Below the pieces are notes generated by a model. The model had not been told where the DNA came from. It worked only from the letters and a program-made list of their open reading frames with translations, and ran no database searches. Of a stretch of DNA of 5,227 bases, positions 1 through 3,877 are shown piece after piece. The position numbers and the translations under genes were made by a program. Source of the DNA: Bacillota bacterium (GTDB lineage: Bacteria > Bacillota > Limnochordia > Limnochordales > ZCTH02-B6); assembly GCA_003387805.1 (NCBI GenBank), contig QGSR01000152.1, positions 1 through 5,227 of the forward strand, in the 5' to 3' direction. How positions within the stretch are numbered: position 1 is the stretch's first letter; each line of letters begins with the position of its first letter.

Positions 1-1
1 C

Positions 2-1435
2 CGCGGCTGGGTGGGGGGGGCTCCGGGGACCGCAGCATTAATTTCCTGGCGGGCGGGGCGGTGGGCGGCCGCCGGTAGGTTGCCCGCCGTCGGGCCGTGT
101 CCCGCCGGGCCGGCCGCCGGGTTGCCTTCCGCCGGGCTCGACGCTGTCGGTCCCATCGCTGGGCCGGCCGTCTTCGGGCCGATCGCCGGGGCGTCGTCGG
201 CTGCGCTCGAATGGCCGCTGATCGTGCACTTTTTCGACGTGGACCAGGGCGACGCTATTTTGTTCCAGGGCGAAGATTTTACCATTTTGATTGACGCCGG
301 CCGCCACGATCGGTCCGACGTGGTCCCGCATTTGGAGCGGGCGGGTGTCGACTACATTGATTTGTTTATCGGCACGCACCCCCACGCCGACCACATCGGC
401 CAGTGCGCGGCGGTGGTGCGGCGGTTCCCCGTGGGCGAAGTGTGGCTGTCGGGAGAGACGCATACGACGCTGACTTTCGAGCGCTGCATTGACGCCATTC
501 TCGAGTCCGAGGCCGGGTACCGCGAGCCGCGGGCCGGCGAGGCCTACCAGGTCGGCTCCGCCCGCATCGAGGTGCTCCACCCGGCGGATTTGAGCGGCAG
601 TCCCAACAACAACTCCATCGTCGTGCGCATCGTGTACGGCGACGTCGCGTTCTTGATGACGGGCGACGCCGAGCTCGAGGCCGAGCTGAGCATGCTGGAG
701 CGAGGGCATGACGTGACCGCGGACGTTCTGAAGCTCGGCCATCACGGTTCTCGCACGTCCTCCAGCCAGGTTTTTCTGCAGGCCGTGCAACCCGCCCTGG
801 CCGTGTACTCGGCGGGCCGAGACAACTCGTACGGCCACCCGCACTGGGAAACGCTGCGCACTTTGGAGAAACTGGGCATTACGCTCTTCGGCACCGACGT
901 CCACGGCACCGTGCGCGTGGCCACCGACGGCAGGGATCTCGCGGTCTTCGTCGAGCGGGTGCCAGAGGGGCTCGGCGCGCCGTACTGGACGGGGCCGGAG
1001 TCACCGGGCGCGCAGCCCGGCGCTAAGCCCGGCGCTCAGTCGGCAGCTGACCGGGCCGGTGAGCCGGTCGCTGGTTTCGTTCTTGCGGGCGGCGGTTCCG
1101 GCGGCGAGCCGGGCGCTGGGTCCGGTGGCGCCGCGGGCGCCGATTCCCGCGGCGATGCGGGGGCTGGTTCCAATGGGAACGCGGGCGCTGATTCGGTTGC
1201 GGCGGCCGGCGCCCCGTCGATGATTCCTGTTTGCGCTCCGCCCTTGGTCAACCTCAATACCGCCTCCGTCGAGGAGTTGACCCGCATCGTGCATGTCGGC
1301 CCGGTGCTGGACGCCCGCATCGTGGAGGCCCGGCCGTTCGAGTCGGTGGAGGATCTGCTGCAGGTTTCCGGGATTGGCCAGGCCAGGCTGGCTGATATCC
1401 TGACTCAAGGCCTGGCGTGCGTCGAGGCGCCTTGA
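2..1435 (+). CDS. ComEC-type MBL-fold hydrolase with C-terminal ComEA-like HhH domain (5' end probably outside window)
   Basis: Predicted metal-dependent hydrolase of the ComEC/Rec2-like metallo-beta-lactamase group, fused to a helix-hairpin-helix DNA-binding module. Counting from the GTG at base 11, residues 1-66 are Ala/Gly/Pro-rich. The MBL domain spans about 67-320: FDVDQGD (family norm DVGQGD), LIDAG, metal-binding THPHADH (H123, H125, D127, H128), MTGDAE (D219), LGHHGS (H244, H245) and YGHPHWE (H276). Residues 333-411 are a repetitive Gly/Ala/Ser linker. Residues 412-474 carry VNLNTASVEEL and SGIGQARL, typical of paired ComEA-like HhH motifs. ComEC MBL domains are linked to DNA degradation during uptake; a DNA- or nucleotide-phosphodiesterase role here is inference. 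No transmembrane segments are visible, so it is not full-length ComEC. The frame is open to the left edge, no ribosome binding site precedes base 11, and no signal peptide is visible, so the true start is probably upstream. Domain calls are secure; substrate is unknown. Confidence 0.9.
   Translation, partial: RGWVGGAPGTAALISWRAGRWAAAGRLPAVGPCPAGPAAGLPSAGLDAVGPIAGPAVFGPIAGASSAALEWPLIVHFFDVDQGDAILFQGEDFTILIDAGRHDRSDVVPHLERAGVDYIDLFIGTHPHADHIGQCAAVVRRFPVGEVWLSGETHTTLTFERCIDAILESEAGYREPRAGEAYQVGSARIEVLHPADLSGSPNNNSIVVRIVYGDVAFLMTGDAELEAELSMLERGHDVTADVLKLGHHGSRTSSSQVFLQAVQPALAVYSAGRDNSYGHPHWETLRTLEKLGITLFGTDVHGTVRVATDGRDLAVFVERVPEGLGAPYWTGPESPGAQPGAKPGAQSAADRAGEPVAGFVLAGGGSGGEPGAGSGGAAGADSRGDAGAGSNGNAGADSVAAAGAPSMIPVCAPPLVNLNTASVEELTRIVHVGPVLDARIVEARPFESVEDLLQVSGIGQARLADILTQGLACVEAP
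1007..1042 (+). repeat. 12-bp tandem repeat in MBL protein linker
   Basis: Three in-frame 12-bp units (1007-1018, 1019-1030, 1031-1042) encode GAQP, GAKP and GAQS at the start of the interdomain linker (residues 333-344). The unit length preserves the reading frame, so copies can be gained or lost without breaking the protein. Confidence 0.7.
1103..1222 (+). repeat. 24-bp tandem repeat in MBL protein linker
   Basis: Five in-frame 24-bp units begin at 1103, 1127, 1151, 1175 and 1199. They encode GEPGAGSG, GAAGADSR, GDAGAGSN, GNAGADSV and AAAGAPSM, with consensus x-x-x-G-A-x-S-x (residues 365-404). The DNA has diverged between units but the register is kept. The product is a flexible spacer between the MBL and HhH domains. 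Confidence 0.8.
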
Positions 1436-1561
1436 CTTCATCCGACATCTACCGATGGAGCGAGTCCGGGCGCTACGGTTGCCGTATTTGAGGCGTCCGT
1501 GGTCGCGGTTCGGCCAGTGGTTGTCGCTGCAGGAGTGTGCGATGGTGTCGCCAGTACGGGA

Positions 1562-1640
1562 GCGTCCCATAGTGGGACGCCTCCGAGCTGAAGCGTCCCA
1601 TTATGAGACGCTTCGGAGGAAAAGCGTCCCACTGTGGGAC
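1562..1640. repeat. Palindrome triplet block 1
   Basis: Three palindromes with core GTCCCA-N3-TGGGAC or a variant are centred at 1571, 1602 and 1633, exactly 31 bp apart. Site 1 (1562-1580) is perfect with 8-bp arms GCGTCCCA/TGGGACGC and spacer TAG. Site 2 (1592-1612) has 9-bp arms with one mismatch (right arm TGAGACGCT) and spacer TTA. Site 3 (1626-1640) is perfect with 6-bp arms and spacer CTG. The linker between sites 2 and 3 is conserved in the other blocks. The 31-bp step is close to three helical turns, so the sites face the same side of the DNA. This suggests operators for an oligomeric protein, or consecutive short RNA hairpins; which of these is unknown. Confidence 0.85.
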
Positions 1641-1689
1641 ACATTCTCGTGGTTGCCAGAGATTGGAAGCGGCCGAACCTGCCGGTTCA

Positions 1690-1727
1690 AACCATAAATT
1701 GTAAACGACCAGCTAGAAGGCCTGCCA
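1690..1727. repeat. AT-rich conserved box, copy 1
   Basis: This box aligns without gaps with 1940-1977, exactly 250 bp away. Shared pieces include CCA, TTGTAAA, CCAGCTA and a final CCA. It is AT-rich for this genome: I count 26 G/C in the 60 bases from 1681 to 1740. A related short string, CCACAATTTG, appears at 1725-1734 and again at 1942-1951 in copy 2. Function is unknown; a protein-binding site or a promoter element is possible. Confidence 0.55.
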
Positions 1728-1812
1728 CAATTTGGAAAAAGCACACTCCTAAGGGCAGAAACATTTCCGGAAGCTGCCACACGGGTGCAATCGTTGTGGA
1801 ACGCCGGGAAGT

Positions 1813-1888
1813 GTCCCATAATGGGACGCTTTCGTTGCCGAGCGTCCCATTATGAGACGCTTCGGAAGAAATGCGTCCCACTGTGGGC
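1813..1888. repeat. Palindrome triplet block 2
   Basis: Centres lie at 1820, 1851 and 1882, again 31 bp apart. Site 1 (1813-1827) is GTCCCA-TAA-TGGGAC, perfect. Site 2 (1841-1861) is identical over 21 bp to site 2 of block 1, including the same off-symmetry A in the right arm. Site 3 (core 1877-1887, CCCA-CTG-TGGG) has lost the outer right arm. From the start of site 2 to the end of site 3 (1841-1887), it differs from block 1 (1592-1638) at only two positions, so sites 2 and 3 and their linker were copied together. Confidence 0.85.
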
Positions 1889-1939
1889 TGCTTCCAGGGC
1901 ACTAACAAAACCTGAAAGATGAGTCGGTCGGCCACAGAC

Positions 1940-1977
1940 ATCCACAATTTGTAAAACCCCAGCTACAGGGACTACCA
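1940..1977. repeat. AT-rich conserved box, copy 2
   Basis: Ungapped partner of 1690-1727 at an offset of exactly 250 bp, differing at roughly ten of 38 positions. It lies at the same distance from its palindrome triplet as copy 1, which supports the composite 250-bp unit. Confidence 0.55.
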
Positions 1978-2063
1978 TCTTCGTACAGCTGCTCTCTTGG
2001 TCAGCGCGGGCCACAGGGTCATCACCCGTGTGTCGTGAACTCGGGGTCAAAGTGAAGCGAAGA

Positions 2064-2145
2064 GTCCCACAGTGGGACGTATATCCCGAGGAGCGTCCCA
2101 TTATGAGACGCTCGGCACGAAAAGCGACCCAAGAATGGGGAGCTT
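2064..2145. repeat. Palindrome triplet block 3 (third site degenerate)
   Basis: Centres lie at 2071, 2102 and about 2133.5. Site 1 (2064-2078) is GTCCCA-CAG-TGGGAC, perfect. Site 2 (2092-2112) matches the 21-bp core found in blocks 1 and 2. Site 3 (2122-2145) is decayed but recognisable: outer arms AAGC/GCTT and inner ACCCA/TGGGG around a 4-base spacer. The decay at the distal end, next to very GC-rich sequence, suggests this is the boundary of the array. Confidence 0.8.
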
Positions 2146-2375
2146 CTGTCGGACGTCGCCGGTGGACACGCCGACCGTCGCGCATGACGCTCTGGACGGG
2201 ACCAGGCGACCGCTCGCCGTCGGCAGTCTGCCGGCACCTTCCGCCCGGCTCGCCCTCGGGCCCCGCTCGCCCCGGGGCCGCTCGCGCACGCGCCGTCTTC
2301 AGTGCACGTCGAGATCCCTTCGGGAAAATTCCGACACGTTAGGAGGAATGTTCCGCCCGGTGGCGAATTTCACGA
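2146..2375. other. GC-rich non-coding stretch between the palindrome array and the lacI leader
   Basis: I see no supported gene on either strand. The stretch is dominated by C- and G-rich low-complexity sequence around 2240-2300. One small inverted repeat lies at 2221-2233 (CGGCA-GTC-TGCCG), with no T-tract to make it an intrinsic terminator. A perfect AGGAGG occurs at 2341-2346, but the nearest ATG (2348) is only one base away and its frame runs through lacI, so I do not call a gene from it. Confidence 0.5.
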
Positions 2376-2380
2376 TTGCA

Positions 2381-2409
2381 CCACTTGTGCACACGTTTGC
2401 ACTAAGTGG
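2381..2409 (+). promoter_or_regulatory. Stem-loop touching the lacI ribosome binding site
   Basis: CCACTTGTGC (2381-2390) pairs with GCAC-(T)-AAGTGG (2399-2409) as a 10-bp stem with one bulged T and an 8-base loop. Its right arm ends at 2409 and overlaps the first bases of the GGGAGG ribosome binding site. If transcribed, it could lower lacI translation. It overlaps the putative LacI-family operator, so the symmetry may come partly from operator selection. Confidence 0.4.
2388..2401. promoter_or_regulatory. Putative LacI-family operator in the lacI leader (autoregulation)
   Basis: TGCACACGTTTGCA matches the LacI/CcpA/MalR-type consensus TGNAANCGNTTNCA at every fixed position but one (C for A at position 5). 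Six of seven base pairs are symmetric about the central CG, and flanking G2387/C2402 extend the symmetry. It ends about 20 bases before the lacI start. LacI-family repressors commonly bind such sites and often control themselves, so negative autoregulation is likely. A weak -35-like TTGCAC sits at 2376-2381, but I see no good -10, so the promoter is not assigned. Confidence 0.65.
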
Positions 2410-2421
2410 GAGGTGGGTTCC

Positions 2422-3729
2422 GTGTTCCCCACGATTAAGGACGTGGCCGAGCGGGCGGGCGTCTCGCCGTCCACCGTTTCCCGGGTTATTGCTGATCACC
2501 CCAGGATCAGCCGGGCGACGAAAGAGCGGGTCCGGGCGGTGATGCGGGAGCTCAACTACCACCCCAACGCCGTGGCCCGCAGTTTGGTGCGGCGCAGGAC
2601 CCAGACCATCGGCGTCGCGCTGTCCCGCTCCGCGGAGGCCGCCCTGGCCAATCCGTTTTTTCCCGAGGTCTTGCGGGGCATCGGCTCCTTCGCGCGGCAG
2701 GCTCGCTACTCCCTCACGCTGACTACCGCTACCACCTACGACGAAGAACGGCAGCAATGCATGGAACTTCTCACGCAGCGGCGGGTGGACGGGCTCATCG
2801 TCCTGGCGTCGCGCATCGACGACCCGCTGGTGGACTGGCTGGCGGAGAACGGGTATCCGTTCGTCGTGCTGGGCCGGGTGCCGGGCCGGGAAGTACCCCA
2901 CGTCAACAACGACAACACGGCCGCCGCACGGCGGGCGACGGAGCATCTGCTGGAGCACGGGCACCGGCACATCGGGTTTGTCGGCGGTCCGCCGGATCTG
3001 GTCGTGAGCGTGGACCGGCTTGAAGGCTACAAGCAGGCGCTCGAGGCGGCGGGCATCCCGGTGCGGCCTGAATTCATCGTGTCTACCGATTTTAGTTACG
3101 AGCAGTCGTACGAAGCCGCCAGGCGGCTGCTGGCACCCGAGGCGGCAGCGCAGCACACGCCGCCGGCGGCGGTGGGCGCGGTTGCCTCGGCGGCGGGCGT
3201 CGAGCGGGCCGTGGCGGCGACGGGCGCTGAGCGGGCTGGGGCGGCGGCGGGCGTCGAGCGGGCTATGGCGGCGGCGGAGGCCCCGGCCGGGCCGTCGTCC
3301 GCTGAACGTACCGTCGCGCCGGCCATGCGACCGGACGGGGCTCAGCGTCCCACCGCGCTGGTGGCCATCGACGACGCGGTGGCGCTGGGCGTGCTGGCCG
3401 CGGCCCGGGACCTGGGCCTGCGGGTGCCCGAGGACGTGTCGGTGCTGGGGTTCAACGACTCGCCGGTGTGTCCCCACGTCGCGCCGCCGTTGAGCAGCGT
3501 GTCGATTCCGGTGTTCGAGATGGGCGTCGCGGCGGCCCGGATGCTGTGCGAACTGCTGGAAGGGAAGCCGGGCCCGGCCGAGGTGATCTTGCCGGCGGAG
3601 CTGGTGGTCCGGGCGTCGACGGGGCCGGCGCCGGCCGAAAGGCCTCCGGGCCTTGCGACGACTCTTGAGACGGCGGCGCCGGGGCCGCCGGTGGCCGCCC
3701 GGGCGCGGGGCGGGGTTGCCGGCCATTGA
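2422..3729 (+). CDS. LacI-family sugar-responsive transcriptional repressor, MalR-like
   Basis: DNA-binding regulator of the LacI/GalR family, predicted to release its operators when a sugar binds. The GTG at 2422 is chosen because GGGAGG (2408-2413) lies 8 bases upstream and the protein then starts MFPTIKDVAERAG, as family members do. The helix-turn-helix is residues 4-23 (TIKDVAERAGVSPSTVSRV), followed by the hinge helix NAVARSL (49-55). The sensor domain runs from about 63, with NPFFPEVLRGI, DGLIVLASR, VNNDN, GHRHIGFVGG, VAIDD (314-318) and SVLGFND. At 435 residues it is about 95 longer than usual: residues 239-309 are a low-complexity insert, and about 30 Pro/Ala-rich residues follow the normal end (ASTGPAP). 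It lies 144 bp upstream of a maltose-type binding protein gene on the same strand, which suggests control of maltose or maltodextrin uptake. The family call is secure; the ligand is inferred from context. Confidence 0.95.
   Translation: MFPTIKDVAERAGVSPSTVSRVIADHPRISRATKERVRAVMRELNYHPNAVARSLVRRRTQTIGVALSRSAEAALANPFFPEVLRGIGSFARQARYSLTLTTATTYDEERQQCMELLTQRRVDGLIVLASRIDDPLVDWLAENGYPFVVLGRVPGREVPHVNNDNTAAARRATEHLLEHGHRHIGFVGGPPDLVVSVDRLEGYKQALEAAGIPVRPEFIVSTDFSYEQSYEAARRLLAPEAAAQHTPPAAVGAVASAAGVERAVAATGAERAGAAAGVERAMAAAEAPAGPSSAERTVAPAMRPDGAQRPTALVAIDDAVALGVLAAARDLGLRVPEDVSVLGFNDSPVCPHVAPPLSSVSIPVFEMGVAAARMLCELLEGKPGPAEVILPAELVVRASTGPAPAERPPGLATTLETAAPGPPVAARARGGVAGH
3136..3348 (+). other. Low-complexity insert in the LacI sensor domain
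   Basis: These 71 codons (residues 239-309) separate YEAARRLLA from PTALVAIDD, segments that family members usually join with only a few residues. The insert is rich in Ala, Gly, Pro, Glu and Arg and contains a 27-bp tandem repeat. The frame is intact and conserved motifs resume directly after it, so it is probably tolerated as a surface loop. An effect on ligand response or oligomer contacts cannot be judged from sequence. Confidence 0.8.
3196..3276 (+). repeat. 27-bp tandem repeat inside the LacI insert
   Basis: Three in-frame 27-bp units (3196-3222, 3223-3249, 3250-3276) encode GVERAVAAT, GAERAGAAA and GVERAMAAA. This suggests the insert grew by tandem duplication. A later related fragment, SAERTVAPA, may be a decayed fourth copy. 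Confidence 0.8.
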
Positions 3730-3769
3730 CGTCAGCGGTCAGCGGCGGCATGCAGTGTGAAAGGAGGCG

Positions 3770-3877
3770 ATGCCGGCGCGGCGCGTCGTGGCAGCGACGC
3801 CCGCGGCGAGCCGAAGCGAAACGACGGCGATGCAGAGGTTGGCGGAACCGATTTGCCAGAGGGAGGGACTGTCATGA
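3770..3877 (+). CDS. Possible 35-codon leader ORF overlapping the malE start
   Basis: A short open frame starts with ATG just after a full AAAGGAGG (3760-3767) and ends at a TGA that shares bases with the malE ATG (ATGA at 3874-3877), the usual layout for translational coupling. The product would be basic and begin MPARRVVAATPAAS; I recognise no family. Against it, only two bases separate the Shine-Dalgarno from the ATG, too few for efficient initiation, and the sequence looks low-complexity. It may instead be chance or a relic. malE has its own ribosome binding site and does not need it. Confidence 0.2.
   Translation: MPARRVVAATPAASRSETTAMQRLAEPICQREGLS
3783..3800 (+). promoter_or_regulatory. 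GC-rich stem-loop between lacI and malE
   Basis: GCGTCG (3783-3788) and CGACGC (3795-3800) form a perfect 6-bp stem around a 6-base loop. No T-tract follows, so it is not a normal intrinsic terminator. It may shape the malE leader or protect the mRNA; this is a weak call in GC-rich DNA. Confidence 0.25.
3842..3857. promoter_or_regulatory. Weak LacI-family operator candidate upstream of malE
   Basis: AACCGATT (3846-3853) fits the AAnCGnTT core of LacI-family operators, centred on the CG at 3849-3850, and ends 20 bases before the malE start. The outer positions (TG...CA) do not match, so it is much weaker than the site at 2388-2401. If real, the repressor would block transcription into malE. 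Confidence 0.3.
3861..3867 (+). promoter_or_regulatory. malE ribosome binding site that fixes the start
   Basis: GGGAGGG lies 6 bases before the ATG at 3874. This selects that ATG over an in-frame GTG at 3757, which would add 39 hydrophilic residues in front of a clear signal peptide. Confidence 0.8.

Larger units (their letters stand above)
1562..2063. repeat. Two diverged ~250-bp tandem units, each headed by a palindrome triplet
   Basis: The GTCCCA core of site 1 starts at 1564, 1813 and 2064, giving unit lengths of 249 and 251 bp. Sites 2 and 3 keep the same offsets. The rest of the first two units is much diverged, but a 38-bp stretch in the middle (1690-1727 and 1940-1977) still aligns without gaps at about three quarters identity. 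This points to duplication of a composite unit rather than independent arrival of palindromes. After the third triplet the DNA becomes very GC-rich and I see no matching unit body, so the third copy is partial. Confidence 0.65.

Noticed and set aside
38..904. Long reverse-strand open frame opposite the MBL gene
   Set aside because: It is opposite a gene with complete catalytic motifs and arises from high GC content; its protein is Arg/Gly-rich without recognisable domains.
1474..1489. Intrinsic terminator after the MBL gene
   Set aside because: TACGG-TTG-CCGTA is followed by only TTTG; a 5-bp stem with such a short T-tract is too weak to call.
1690..1977. Replication origin with iterons or DnaA boxes
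   Set aside because: Only one loose DnaA-box-like string (ATCCACA near 1940-1946) is seen, with no cluster, no strongly AT-rich unwinding region and no rep or dnaA gene.
1562..2145. CRISPR array
   Set aside because: The repeats are short, palindromic and variable, come in threes, have conserved rather than unique linkers, and no cas genes are present.
1562..2145. Resolvase res site (three inverted-repeat subsites)
   Set aside because: Three subsites per block are suggestive, but classical res subsites are unequally spaced, and no recombinase gene is in the window.
1436..2300. Small proteins on both strands carrying repeated peptides such as SVPLWDT and ASHNGTL
   Set aside because: The peptides are simply the palindromes read in frame on either strand; the frames lack convincing ribosome binding sites and conserved domains.
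2302..2421. Upstream GTG start for lacI giving 40 extra residues
   Set aside because: It lacks a ribosome binding site and adds non-family sequence, while the GTG at 2422 has GGGAGG well placed and gives the standard N-terminus.
2299..3726. Long reverse-strand open frame opposite lacI
   Set aside because: The protein is extremely Arg/His/Pro-rich, mirrors the lacI codons, and the forward strand encodes a clear LacI protein.
3757..3873. Upstream GTG start for malE
   Set aside because: It would place 39 hydrophilic residues before a signal peptide; the ATG at 3874 has its own ribosome binding site.
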